Shown here: in pieces, positions 22,283-30,428 of the stretch
Layout: each line of letters starts with the position of its first letter
How positions within the stretch are numbered: the stretch's first letter is position 1
Assembly (NCBI RefSeq): GCF_003003075.1
Contig: NZ_PVTX01000012.1
Span: forward strand, 1 to 64,000
Reading direction: 5' to 3'
Length of the DNA stretch: 64,000 nucleotides
Origin: Isoptericola halotolerans
Lineage (GTDB): Bacteria; Actinomycetota; Actinomycetes; Actinomycetales; Cellulomonadaceae
Position numbers and translations under genes: made by a program
The notes under the pieces: generated by a model
Seen by the model: only the letters and a program-made list of their open reading frames with translations
Told to the model about the DNA's origin: nothing
The model's database searches: none

Positions 22283-24382
22283 ATGGCCCTTGCCCCGGAC
22301 AACCCCTTCGCCCACGTGTCGACGCTGCCCTACGAGCTGCCCGACTTCGCCGCGATCCGCCCCGACCACTACGAGCCGGCGATCCGAGCCGGCATGGCCG
22401 AGCACCGTGCCGAGGTGGAGACGATCGCCGGCGACCCCGAGCCGCCGACGGTCGCGAACACGCTCGTCGCCCTGGAACGCTCCGGCCAGCTGCTGCAGCG
22501 CGCGCTGCTGGCGTTCCACAACCAGCTCTCCGCGGACGCAACGCCGGTGCTGGAGGCCGTCCAGGAGCGGGTGGCGCCGCTGCACGCGGCGCACCGCGAC
22601 GCCATCCTGCTGGACCGCCGGCTGTGGGAGCGCCTCCGGGCGCTGCAGCACGCCGCCGACCGGGGCGAGGTGGTGCTCGAGCCCGACGCCGCGTGGCTGC
22701 TGCACACGCGGCTGACGGATCACCGCCGGGCCGGCGTCGAGCTGAGCGACGACCAGCAGGCGACGCTGCGCGGCCTGAACGTGCGACTCACCGAGCTGGA
22801 GGCGGAGTTCGGGCGGAAGCTGCTCGCGGGGGAGAAGGCCGCCGGGGTCCTCGTGACGGACCCGGCCGAGCTCGCCGGCCTCCCGGCGGACTCCGTGTCC
22901 GCCGCGGCCGCGGCCGCCACGGAGGCCGGCCACGACGGCGCCTGGCTGCTCACGCTCCAGCTGCCCACGAGCCAGCGTGTCCTCGCGGCGCTCCAGCGCG
23001 CGGACGTGCGCGAACGGGTGCAGCGAGCCAGCGAGTTGCGCGGCACCCACGGCGACGAGCACGACACCCGTGCCACGCTGCTCGAGACAGCGCGCCTGCG
23101 CGCGGTCCGGGCCCAGCTCCTCGACTACCCGCACCACGCCGCCTACGTCGCCGAGGACAGCACGGCCCGGACCGCCGACGCGGTGCAGGCGATGCTGTCC
23201 CGGCTCGCGCCGGCCGCCGTCGCCAACGCCCGCACCGAAGCCGCCGAGCTCGCGGCGCTGCTGCCGGCCCGGGCCGGGTCCGGACCTCGGGACCTGCGGT
23301 CCGCGGACTGGAGGTACCTCTCCGAGGTGCTGCGGGCGGAGCGCTACGCGCTGGACGAGGCGGCGCTGCGGCCCTACCTCGAGCTGGAGAAGGTCGTGCG
23401 CGACGGTGTCCTCGAGGCTGCCCGGCGTCTGTACGGGCTGTCGTTCGTCGAACGCCACGACCTCGTCGGCTACCACGACGACGTGCGGGTGTTCGAGGTG
23501 TTCGACGCCGACGAGCCCGGCGAGCCCGGCAGCGGGCTCGGGCTCTTCCTCGCGGACTGGTATACGCGACCGTCCAAGCGCGGCGGCGCCTGGATGAACA
23601 ACCTCGTCGACCAGAGCGGCCTGCTGGGGCGGCGCGCGGTCGTGGTCAACAACCTCAACATCACCCGGCCCGCCACCGGAGCGCCCACGCTGCTCTCGTG
23701 GGACGAGGTCATCACGCTCTTCCACGAGTTCGGCCACGCGCTGCACGGTCTGCTCTCGGACGTGCGGTACCCGTCGCAGTCGGGGACCGAGGTCCCGCGG
23801 GACTTCGTCGAGTTTCCCTCGCAGGTCAACGAGATGTGGGCCTGGGACCCGGAGATCCTGCGGTCGTACGCCGTCCACCACGCCACGGGCGAACCCCTGC
23901 CGCAGGACCGGGTCGACGCCCTGCTGGCCGCGCGGCGGTGGGGAGAGGGCTTCTCGATGACGGAGTACCTGGCGGCGTCGCTGCTCGACCAGGCGTGGCA
24001 CCGCCTCACGCCGGACGAGGTGCCCACCTCGGCCGACGACGTCGCCGGCTTCGAGCAGGCGGCCCTGGCGGCTGCCGGGGTGGACCTGCCCGCCGTCCCT
24101 CCGCGCTACCGGAGCACCTACTTCAACCACGTGTTCGGCGGTGGCTACGCGGCGGGCTACTACTCCTACGTGTGGTCCCAGGTCCTGGACGCGGACACGG
24201 TGGAGTGGTTCACCGAGAACGGCGGGCTGACGCGGGCGAACGGCGAGACGTTCCGCCGTCGTCTCCTCGCCCGGGGCGGGTCGCAGGACCCGCTGGCCTC
24301 CTTCCGCGACCTGCGGGGGCGCGACGCCCGCATCGAGCCGCTGCTGGTCCGCCGGGGCCTGGGTACTACGGTGACACGGTGA
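22283..24382 (+). CDS. M3-family zinc metallopeptidase (oligopeptidase / dipeptidyl carboxypeptidase type)
   Basis: A 699-residue cytosolic oligopeptidase. The zinc-binding helix is LFHEFGHALHGLL with His481, Glu482 and His485; the third ligand is expected in EFPSQVNEMWAWD downstream. SVFEVFDADEPGE-like and GGAWMNNLVDQS blocks and the closing HVFGGGYAAGYYSYVWSQVL are typical of the Dcp/OpdA branch. It has no signal peptide. Members recycle short peptides left by larger proteases. The next gene, an M20 peptidase, overlaps its stop codon (GTGA), so the two probably act in sequence on peptides. Confidence 0.95.
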   Translation: MALAPDNPFAHVSTLPYELPDFAAIRPDHYEPAIRAGMAEHRAEVETIAGDPEPPTVANTLVALERSGQLLQRALLAFHNQLSADATPVLEAVQERVAPLHAAHRDAILLDRRLWERLRALQHAADRGEVVLEPDAAWLLHTRLTDHRRAGVELSDDQQATLRGLNVRLTELEAEFGRKLLAGEKAAGVLVTDPAELAGLPADSVSAAAAAATEAGHDGAWLLTLQLPTSQRVLAALQRADVRERVQRASELRGTHGDEHDTRATLLETARLRAVRAQLLDYPHHAAYVAEDSTARTADAVQAMLSRLAPAAVANARTEAAELAALLPARAGSGPRDLRSADWRYLSEVLRAERYALDEAALRPYLELEKVVRDGVLEAARRLYGLSFVERHDLVGYHDDVRVFEVFDADEPGEPGSGLGLFLADWYTRPSKRGGAWMNNLVDQSGLLGRRAVVVNNLNITRPATGAPTLLSWDEVITLFHEFGHALHGLLSDVRYPSQSGTEVPRDFVEFPSQVNEMWAWDPEILRSYAVHHATGEPLPQDRVDALLAARRWGEGFSMTEYLAASLLDQAWHRLTPDEVPTSADDVAGFEQAALAAAGVDLPAVPPRYRSTYFNHVFGGGYAAGYYSYVWSQVLDADTVEWFTENGGLTRANGETFRRRLLARGGSQDPLASFRDLRGRDARIEPLLVRRGLGTTVTR

Positions 24383-25722
24383 CTGCGACGCGCTCCGTGG
24401 AGAACCAGCCCACCGCCGAGGACGAGGTCGTCGGTATCTGCCAGGACCTGCTGCGGATCGACACCTCCAACTACGGCGAGAACCGGGGCCCGGGGGAGCG
24501 CAAGGCGGCCGAGCTCGTGGCCGGGCTGCTCGCCGACGTCGGTCTGGAGCCCGCGCTGTACGAGTCCGCCCCGGGCCGGACCTCCGTCGTGGCGCGCTTC
24601 GCCGGCGAGGACCCGTCGCGGCCCGCGCTCGTGCTGCACGGGCACACCGACGTGGTGCCCGCCGCCGCGGCGGACTGGTCGGTCGACCCGTTCGCCGGCG
24701 AGGAGATCGACGGGCTGCTCTGGGGACGCGGCGCCGTCGACATGAAGGACATGGACGCCATGATCCTCGCGGTCGTGCGGCAGATGGCACGGGAGGGTCG
24801 CCGTCCGGCGCGCGACGTGGTGATCGGGATGTTTGCCGACGAGGAGGCGGGCGGCGTCCTCGGCGCTCGCTGGCTGGTCGACCACCACCCCGAGGTCTTC
24901 GAGGGGGCCACCGAGGCGATCAGCGAGGTCGGCGGCTTCTCCGTGGACGTCGGGGGCCGCCGGGCCTACCTGGTCCAGACGGCGGAGAAGGGGCTCGCCT
25001 GGCTGCGGCTCGTGGCCGACGGCCGGGCCGGGCACGGATCGCAGGTCAACCACGAGAACGCCGTCACCGAGCTCGCCGCCGCGGTGGCGCGGATCGGCAA
25101 GCACGCCTGGCCGTACACGCTCACGCCCACGGTGGAGCGGCTGCTGCAGGGCGTGGCGGACCTGACCGGCCTGCCCTTCGACCGGGAGGGGGGAGCGGAC
25201 CCGGACCAGGTCGACGCCCTCGTCGCGGCGCTCGGCCCGGCCGCGAAGTTCGTCGGCGCCACGGTGCGGCACACCACCAACCCGACGCAGCTCGACGCCG
25301 GCTACAAGGCCAACGTGATCCCGGGCACGGCGTCGGCGACCCTGGACATGCGCACGGTGCCCGGCCACGACGCCGAGGCCATGGGGGTCCTGCGCGAGCT
25401 CGCCGGACCGCACGTGCGGATCGAGCCGATCCACACCGACCGTTCGCTGGAGGTGCCCTTCACCGGCGGGCTGGTCGACGCGATGGTCGACTCGCTGCAC
25501 GCCGAGGACCCCGGCGCCGCCGTGCTGCCGTACACCCTCTCGGGCGGCACCGACAACAAGTCCTTGGCGCGGCTGGGCATCACCGGCTACGGTTTCGCGC
25601 CGCTGCGGCTGCCGGGGGACCTGGACTTCGCGGGGATGTTCCACGGCGTCGACGAGCGGGTGCCCACCGACGCGCTGCGGTTCGGCACCCGGGTGCTCGA
25701 CCGGCTGCTGGCGACCTGCTGA
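24379..25722 (+). CDS. M20-family metallopeptidase (dipeptidase / acetylornithine deacetylase type)
   Basis: A 447-residue di-zinc amidohydrolase. Metal and catalytic motifs are visible: VLHGHTDVVPA (His, Asp), WGRGAVDMKDM (bridging Asp), ADEEAGG (catalytic Glu, metal Glu), and a final histidine in AGMFHGVDERVP. The central dimerisation domain contains GRAGHGSQVNHENAV. Members hydrolyse dipeptides or N-acyl amino acids in the cytosol. GTG 24379 overlaps the peptidase stop by four bases. The gene converges on the fructosamine-kinase gene with only four bases between stop codons, and no terminator is visible there. Confidence 0.93.
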   Translation: MTATRSVENQPTAEDEVVGICQDLLRIDTSNYGENRGPGERKAAELVAGLLADVGLEPALYESAPGRTSVVARFAGEDPSRPALVLHGHTDVVPAAAADWSVDPFAGEEIDGLLWGRGAVDMKDMDAMILAVVRQMAREGRRPARDVVIGMFADEEAGGVLGARWLVDHHPEVFEGATEAISEVGGFSVDVGGRRAYLVQTAEKGLAWLRLVADGRAGHGSQVNHENAVTELAAAVARIGKHAWPYTLTPTVERLLQGVADLTGLPFDREGGADPDQVDALVAALGPAAKFVGATVRHTTNPTQLDAGYKANVIPGTASATLDMRTVPGHDAEAMGVLRELAGPHVRIEPIHTDRSLEVPFTGGLVDAMVDSLHAEDPGAAVLPYTLSGGTDNKSLARLGITGYGFAPLRLPGDLDFAGMFHGVDERVPTDALRFGTRVLDRLLATC

Positions 25723-25726
25723 GCCG

Positions 25727-26509
25727 TCAGGCGGCCAGGTCGGCAAGCTCGGTCAACGACCGCCGGGTCGCGTCGACGTAGCCGCCACCGAACAGCACGG
25801 CGTGGACGGCCAACGGGTAGAGCTGGTGGAGCGGTACGCGTTCCTGCGCCCCTGGGCCCAGCGGGTGGACCTCGGTGTACCCGGCGAGGATCGCGTCCAG
25901 GTGCGGTGCGCCGAACAGGGCGAGCATCGCCAGGTCCGCCTCGCGGTGCCCGCCGTGCGCCGCCGGGTCGATGAGCACGGCCTCGGGCACGCCCGCGGAC
26001 TCCGACCAGAGCACGTTGCCCGACCACAGGTCCCCGTGCACGCGCGCGGGCGGCTCGGCCGGTCCGGCGAGGTCCGGCAGCCGCTCGCACACGCGCTCGA
26101 ACACGGCCTCGTCGTCGGGCCCGAAGATCCCGCGGCGCCGGCCCTGGGCCAGGACGGGCCGCAGGCGCGCGTCGGCGTAGAACGTCGGCCAGTCGGTCCA
26201 CGACCCGGAGACCATCTCCAGCGGGTCGTCGAGCGGCCCGAACCACCCCGCGTCGGCGCCCGGAGGGAGCGCGCCGAACGCCGGTGCCCCTGCCTCGTGC
26301 AGCACCGCCAGCCGCCGGCCGAGGTCCCGCGCCGCGTGGGCGTCGGCGGCACCCGGTGCGACCCTCTCGAGGTCGAGGTGCCCGGGTCCGACGTCGAGCA
26401 CGCTCGCCACCCGGGGACCGCCGTCGACGACGAGCCAGCGCAACCCGGCCGCCTCGGTGGCGAAGAACCCCTGGGGCGCGCCGTCGCGCGACTTGCGGAA
26501 CGCGTCCAC
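25727..26509 (-). CDS. Fructosamine kinase / ketoamine-kinase family protein
   Basis: A 260-residue kinase-fold protein. The family opening FRKSRDGAPQGFFATEAAGL, the catalytic loop RVHGDLWSGNVLW (Asp, Asn), and the metal-binding LIDPAAHGGHREADLAML are all present, and the length is normal. Family members phosphorylate ketoamines on glycated amino acids or proteins, causing their removal (protein repair); small-molecule ketoamines are alternatives. GTG 26509 is used because the domain begins within four residues. The upstream DUF5703 gene stops at 26511-26513, one base away, so the pair is transcribed and probably translated together. Confidence 0.9.
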   Translation of the reverse strand: MDAFRKSRDGAPQGFFATEAAGLRWLVVDGGPRVASVLDVGPGHLDLERVAPGAADAHAARDLGRRLAVLHEAGAPAFGALPPGADAGWFGPLDDPLEMVSGSWTDWPTFYADARLRPVLAQGRRRGIFGPDDEAVFERVCERLPDLAGPAEPPARVHGDLWSGNVLWSESAGVPEAVLIDPAAHGGHREADLAMLALFGAPHLDAILAGYTEVHPLGPGAQERVPLHQLYPLAVHAVLFGGGYVDATRRSLTELADLAA

Positions 26510-26510
26510 C

Positions 26511-26717
26511 TCAGAGCGTCGAGGTCGCGCGGATGACCTTGCGCCGCAACCACACGCGTCGCTCGCCGCCGAGGTACAGGCGGGTGCGGGCCAGCTCCCA
26601 GCGGCCGTACTCGGCCTCGTCGGTGAGCATCCTGCGTGCGTCCGGCACGGACGTGCCCCGGTCGATCGTGACCACGCGGTACTCGTACTGCCCGTGCTTG
26701 CGCCAGCTCGATGCCAT
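26511..26717 (-). CDS. DUF5703-family small protein
   Basis: A 68-residue basic protein. YEYRVVTIDRGTSVPDARRM, LTDEAEYGRWELARTRLY and RRVWLRRKVIR match the DUF5703 pattern seen across actinobacteria, whose function is not known. The start ATG 26715-26717 has a GGGAGG site six bases upstream. It is immediately followed by the fructosamine-kinase gene on the same strand and diverges from the acidic-protein gene at 26789. The tight coupling hints at a shared role but proves nothing. Confidence 0.85.
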   Translation of the reverse strand: MASSWRKHGQYEYRVVTIDRGTSVPDARRMLTDEAEYGRWELARTRLYLGGERRVWLRRKVIRATSTL

Positions 26718-26776
26718 TCGTCGCCTCCCAGTGACCGTCCGGCGATTTCGTGTGCCCATTGTGCCCCGCATGGCGC

Positions 26777-26782
26777 TACCGT
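26777..26782 (+). promoter_or_regulatory. -10 box for leaderless acidic-protein transcript
   Basis: TACCGT ends six bases before ATG 26789, and no Shine-Dalgarno is present. This supports ATG 26789 as the start rather than the upstream frame from 26750. Confidence 0.5.
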
Positions 26783-26788
26783 CAGAGC

Positions 26789-27118
26789 ATGACCGCTGAT
26801 CCGCGTGCCGCGTTGGACCGCTTCGTCGCCGCTCTCGAGGGGCACTACCACGCCGTGTCCTCCCGCCGGAGCGAGGAGGACCCGGCCGTCGACGACGCCT
26901 ACGAGGTGCTCGCCGACGCCTTCGAGGTGTACGAGGACGCCCTGGCCCAGGTGTACACCGAGGTGACGCCCTTCTACCTCGACGACGACGATGACGACGG
27001 CGAGGACGAGGACGACGACCGCGACGACGACCACGACGGAGATGACGACGGAGATGACGACGACAGTGACGAGGACGACGGCGACGAGCTCGACGTCGAG
27101 GTGACCCGCAGGCGCTGA
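26789..27118 (+). CDS. Hypothetical acidic protein with Asp-rich tail
   Basis: A 109-residue protein. The first 63 residues form an ordered alpha-helical domain (ADPRAALDRFVAALEGHYHA, VDDAYEVLADAFEVYEDAL). The remainder is a low-complexity tail of aspartate and glutamate (about residues 64-100) ending in VEVTRRR. Similar short proteins occur in other Micrococcales, sometimes labelled primosomal without evidence. A partner-binding or nucleic-acid-mimicking role for the tail is a guess. It converges with the aldo/keto reductase gene nine bases later. Confidence 0.75.
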   Translation: MTADPRAALDRFVAALEGHYHAVSSRRSEEDPAVDDAYEVLADAFEVYEDALAQVYTEVTPFYLDDDDDDGEDEDDDRDDDHDGDDDGDDDDSDEDDGDELDVEVTRRR

Positions 27119-27127
27119 GCCTGCCGA

Positions 27128-28099
27128 CTACCAGCGCTCCGGGTAGCCCGGGACGACGGCGGAGACGTCGTCGAGCGCCGCGTGGACCTCGCTCGGCAGG
27201 ACCAGGTCGACGGCGTCGAGCGTGCCCTTGAGCTGCTCCGGCGTCCGGGCACCGACGACGGCCGACGCCACGGTGGGGCGAGCCAGCAGCCACGCGAGGG
27301 CCACCTCCAGCGGTGCCCGGCCGAGGCCGTCGGCGGCCGTGACGACCGCCTCGGCGACCGCCGCGGCGTCGCGGTCCTCCAGGTACTGCCCGACGAACCC
27401 GGCGAGATGGTCCGAGGTGGCCCGGGAGCCCACGGGGACCGAGCGGCGGTACTTCCCGGTGAGCATGCCGCGACCGAGCGGCGACCAGGCGAGCACGCCG
27501 AGACCCAGGGCCTCTGCCGCCGGGACCACCTCCCGCTCGACGCCGCGCTGCAGGAGCGAGTACTCGGTCTCGAGGGCGGCCAGGCCGATGCCGTCACCGG
27601 CCTCCAGCAGGGTGGCGGCCCGTGCCGACGCCCAGGCGGGGAAGTTCGACAGACCTACGTACCGCGCGCGGCCGGAGGTGACCGCGAGGCGGAGCGCCGA
27701 GACCGTCTCCTCCAGCGGCGTCGTGGTGTCCGGGCACGCCACGAGGAAGAGATCGACGTGGTCGACGCCCAGGCGGACCAGCGAGGCGTCGAGGTCCGCG
27801 AGGAGCGACCCGCGGGACGCGTCGCGGCGAGGGCCCGCCGGACCGTGTCGTACGCCTCCCTTGGTGCACAGCACGAGCTCCTCGCGGGGGACCGTCCCGG
27901 CGAGCTGCTCGCCGAGGACGCGCTCGGCGTCGCCGTCACCGTACGAGGCGGCGGTGTCGACCAGGGTGCCACCGGCCTCGACGAACGACCGCAGGATCGC
28001 CGCCGCGTCCACGGCGTCCGTGTCCCGCCCCCAGGTCATCGTGCCGAGCCCGAGCGCGGAGACGCGCAACCCCGAGGCGCCCACCTGCCGTCGTTCCAT
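27128..28099 (-). CDS. Aldo/keto reductase
   Basis: A 323-residue TIM-barrel NADPH oxidoreductase. It starts RRQVGASGLRVSALGLGTMT. The catalytic tetrad is visible as DTAASYGDGDAE (Asp, Tyr) and LVLCTKGG (Lys), but the usual active-site histidine in the DVFLVH-like strand appears as DLFLVACPD, with alanine-cysteine in place of the histidine. Cofactor binding is in YVGLSN, AWSPLGRGMLTGKY and ASAVVGARTPEQL. Many actinobacterial members in the same clade (AKR11/12-like) act on sugars or aldehydes. The start is supported by TAGTGT seven bases upstream. The histidine replacement may alter activity. Confidence 0.9.
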   Translation of the reverse strand: MERRQVGASGLRVSALGLGTMTWGRDTDAVDAAAILRSFVEAGGTLVDTAASYGDGDAERVLGEQLAGTVPREELVLCTKGGVRHGPAGPRRDASRGSLLADLDASLVRLGVDHVDLFLVACPDTTTPLEETVSALRLAVTSGRARYVGLSNFPAWASARAATLLEAGDGIGLAALETEYSLLQRGVEREVVPAAEALGLGVLAWSPLGRGMLTGKYRRSVPVGSRATSDHLAGFVGQYLEDRDAAAVAEAVVTAADGLGRAPLEVALAWLLARPTVASAVVGARTPEQLKGTLDAVDLVLPSEVHAALDDVSAVVPGYPERW

Positions 28100-28106
28100 G
28101 CGCGGA

Positions 28107-28112
28107 ACACTA
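28107..28112 (-). promoter_or_regulatory. -10 box for leaderless aldo/keto reductase transcript
   Basis: On the minus strand TAGTGT ends seven bases before ATG 28099. No Shine-Dalgarno precedes the start. Confidence 0.55.
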
Positions 28113-28166
28113 CCGGCGACCGGTGCGGCGGGCCGGGTCCCGCGCCGCGCGGGTCCGCGTCACCGG

Positions 28167-28172
28167 TAGGGT
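28167..28172 (+). promoter_or_regulatory. -10 box for leaderless uppP transcript
   Basis: TAGGGT ends eight bases before GTG 28181, without a Shine-Dalgarno. Together with the site at 28107-28112 it forms a compact divergent promoter pair within 82 bp. Confidence 0.55.
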
Positions 28173-28180
28173 TGCCGCTC

Positions 28181-29059
28181 GTGAGTTCCCTGGAAGCGAT
28201 CCTCCTCGGCCTGGTGCAGGGCCTCACCGAGTTCCTGCCCATCTCCTCCAGCGCGCACCTGCGCATCGTCGGGGAGCTGATCGGCGGGGTGGACCCGGGA
28301 GCCCTCTTCACGGCGGTGTCGCAGATCGGCACCGAGACGGCAGTGCTGCTCTACTACCGGCGCACGATCCGCGCCGTCTGCGTGGGGTGGTGGACGTCGT
28401 TGCGCGGCGACCACGGCACCGACTGGCGCTCCCGCCTGGGCGCCCACGACTCGGACGCGCGGATGGCCTGGTACATCGCGCTCGGTTCCGTGCCGATCGT
28501 GGTGCTGGGCCTGCTGTTCCAGGACGCCATCGAGACGTCCTTGCGCAACCTCTGGATCACCGTCGTCATGCTGGTCGTGTTCGCGCTGCTGCTCGACGTC
28601 GCCGACAGGTACGGCAACCGGGTGCGGCCCATCGAGGACCTCACCCCGAAGCGGGCCGTCGGGTTCGGACTGGCACAGTCGCTCGCGCTCGTGCCCGGGG
28701 TGTCCCGCTCCGGCGGGACGATCACCGCCGGCCTCGCGATGGGCTTCACGCGCAAGGCCGCGGCCGACTACTCCTTCCTGCTCGCCGTCCCGGCGGTGCT
28801 CGGCTCGGGCTTCTACCAGATCGCCAAGGCGGCCGCGGGCGACGCGGCGCCGGGCTCCGCGGACGCCCTCGACATCGTCCTGGCGACGCTGGTCGCGTTC
28901 GTCGTCGGCTACGTCGTGCTCATCGGGTTCCTGAAGATCGTCTCCACCTACTCGTACCGGCCGTTCGTCTACTACCGCTACGCGCTCGCAGCGCTGGTCG
29001 TCGTGCTCCTGCTCACAGGTGTGCTCGAAGCCGACTCGGGTGCCGTCGAGACGGTCTGA
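28181..29059 (+). CDS. uppP: Undecaprenyl-diphosphatase UppP (BacA)
   Basis: A 292-residue membrane phosphatase that recycles undecaprenyl diphosphate to the monophosphate carrier for peptidoglycan and wall polymers; loss sensitises cells to bacitracin. Both catalytic signatures are present: GLVQGLTEFLPISSSAHL near the N-terminus and LVPGVSRSGGTITAGLAMG in the second half. About eight helices are visible. GTG 28181 places the first signature at the usual position, and the -10 box eight bases upstream supports it. It is followed 18 bp later by mshC, whose own -10 box lies in the gap. Confidence 0.97.
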   Translation: MSSLEAILLGLVQGLTEFLPISSSAHLRIVGELIGGVDPGALFTAVSQIGTETAVLLYYRRTIRAVCVGWWTSLRGDHGTDWRSRLGAHDSDARMAWYIALGSVPIVVLGLLFQDAIETSLRNLWITVVMLVVFALLLDVADRYGNRVRPIEDLTPKRAVGFGLAQSLALVPGVSRSGGTITAGLAMGFTRKAAADYSFLLAVPAVLGSGFYQIAKAAAGDAAPGSADALDIVLATLVAFVVGYVVLIGFLKIVSTYSYRPFVYYRYALAALVVVLLLTGVLEADSGAVETV

Positions 29060-29065
29060 CGCCGG

Positions 29066-29071
29066 TAGCCT
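29066..29071 (+). promoter_or_regulatory. -10 box for leaderless mshC transcript
   Basis: TAGCCT ends six bases before GTG 29078. There is no ribosome site between uppP and mshC, so a separate leaderless mRNA is likely even though the genes are only 18 bp apart. Confidence 0.6.
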
Positions 29072-29077
29072 GGCCCC

Positions 29078-30367
29078 GTGCTTTCCTGGCCCTTCCCTCA
29101 GATCCCCGAGTTGCCCGCGCCCACCGACGGGGAGCGGCCCACCGTGCGCGTGCACGACTCCACCACCGGGATGCTGGTCGACCCGGCCCCCGGCTCCGTC
29201 GCCCGGTCGTTCGTGTGCGGGGTCACCCCGTACGACGCGACCCACCTGGGCCATGCCGCCACCTACGTCGCGTTCGACCTGCTGCACCGCGCCTGGACCG
29301 ACGCCGGCAAGCAGGTGACGTACTGCTCGAACGTCACCGACGTCGACGACCCGCTGCTCGAACGGGCCGACGCGACGGGGGTCGACTGGCGTGACCTGGC
29401 CCGGGACCAGACCGCGCTCTTCGGCGAGGACATGACCGCGCTCGGCGTGGTCCCGCCCGCACCGTGGACCGGCGTCGTGGAGTACGTCGAGCCGATCGCG
29501 CGCGCCGTGGCGCAGATGCTCGCCGACGGGACGGCGTACCGCGTCCCGGTGGAGCCCGGGGCCGGCGGTGCGACGCCGGAGCTCGGCGACGTCTACGCCG
29601 ACCTGACCGCGGACCCCGCGTTCGGCACGGTGTCGGGACTCGACGAGGCGACGATGGCGGAGCTCTTCGCCGAGCGCGGCGGCGACCCGGGCCGGGAGGG
29701 CAAGAAGAGCCCGCTCGACCCGCTGCTGTGGCGTCGGGAGCGCGCGGGCGAGCCGGCGTGGGACGGCGGTGTGCTCGGGACCGGCCGACCCGGCTGGCAC
29801 GTCGAGTGCTCGGTCATCGCCCGCGACGGCCTCGGGCTGCCGTTCGACGTGCAGGGCGGGGGAGCGGACCTGCTGTTCCCGCACCACGAGATGTCGGTCT
29901 CCCACGCTCGCATGCTGGCCGGGCCGGACGCCGCACCGACGGCTCATGTCCATGCCGGGCTGGTCGCCTACGAGGGCCACAAGATGAGCAAGTCGCGGGG
30001 CAACCTCGTGCTGGTCTCGGTGCTGCGGCGCGAGGGTGTCGACCCGATGGCCGTCCGGCTCGGCATCCTGGCCCACCACTACCGCGCGGAGTGGGAGTGG
30101 ACCGACGCGACCCTGAAGACGGGTGAGGCGCGGCTGGACCGCTGGCGCGCCGCGGTCTCCGGCAACGGCGGGCCCGCGGCGGACGGGCTGCTCGCCGAGC
30201 TCCGTGCCGCGCTCGCGGACGACCTCGACGCGCCTCGTGCGCTGGCGGCCGTCGACGCGTGGGCCGAGCGGTCGCTGGCACCGGGCCGGGACACGTCGAA
30301 GGACGAGGAGGGCGCACCCGGGGTGGTCGCCCGAGCGGTGAACGCGCTCCTGGGCGTGCGGCTGTGA
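29078..30367 (+). CDS. mshC: Mycothiol synthesis cysteine ligase MshC
   Basis: A 429-residue enzyme that joins L-cysteine to glucosaminyl-inositol with ATP, the third step of mycothiol formation. It is a cysteinyl-tRNA synthetase paralogue: SFVCGVTPYDATHLGHAATY carries the zinc cysteine and the HIGH-like HLGH, WHVECSVIA and DLLFPHHEMSVSHA supply further zinc ligands, and EGHKMSKSRGN is the KMSKS loop. It lacks the tRNA-binding C-terminal extension of CysS, and CVTDVDDPLLERA-type residues and the length match MshC. Mycothiol is the main thiol of actinobacteria. The neighbouring PAC2 gene is convergent. Confidence 0.95.
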   Translation: MLSWPFPQIPELPAPTDGERPTVRVHDSTTGMLVDPAPGSVARSFVCGVTPYDATHLGHAATYVAFDLLHRAWTDAGKQVTYCSNVTDVDDPLLERADATGVDWRDLARDQTALFGEDMTALGVVPPAPWTGVVEYVEPIARAVAQMLADGTAYRVPVEPGAGGATPELGDVYADLTADPAFGTVSGLDEATMAELFAERGGDPGREGKKSPLDPLLWRRERAGEPAWDGGVLGTGRPGWHVECSVIARDGLGLPFDVQGGGADLLFPHHEMSVSHARMLAGPDAAPTAHVHAGLVAYEGHKMSKSRGNLVLVSVLRREGVDPMAVRLGILAHHYRAEWEWTDATLKTGEARLDRWRAAVSGNGGPAADGLLAELRAALADDLDAPRALAAVDAWAERSLAPGRDTSKDEEGAPGVVARAVNALLGVRL

Positions 30368-30382
30368 ACCAGCCGGACTGAT

Positions 30383-30398
30383 CCCCGCCGAGGCGGGG
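30383..30398. terminator. Small GC hairpin between convergent mshC and PAC2 genes
   Basis: ccccgcc (30383-30389) is complementary to ggcgggg (30392-30398). The loop would be very short, so only the outer five pairs may form. It is plausible as a weak bidirectional terminator because of its position. Confidence 0.4.
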
Positions 30399-30428
30399 CC
30401 CGCGGCGGCCGAGGGCGGCCGGGGGGAG

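Noticed and set aside
22157-24790. 877-residue minus-strand frame opposite the M3 peptidase
   Set aside because: No motif, and it contradicts the HEFGH-containing peptidase on the plus strand.
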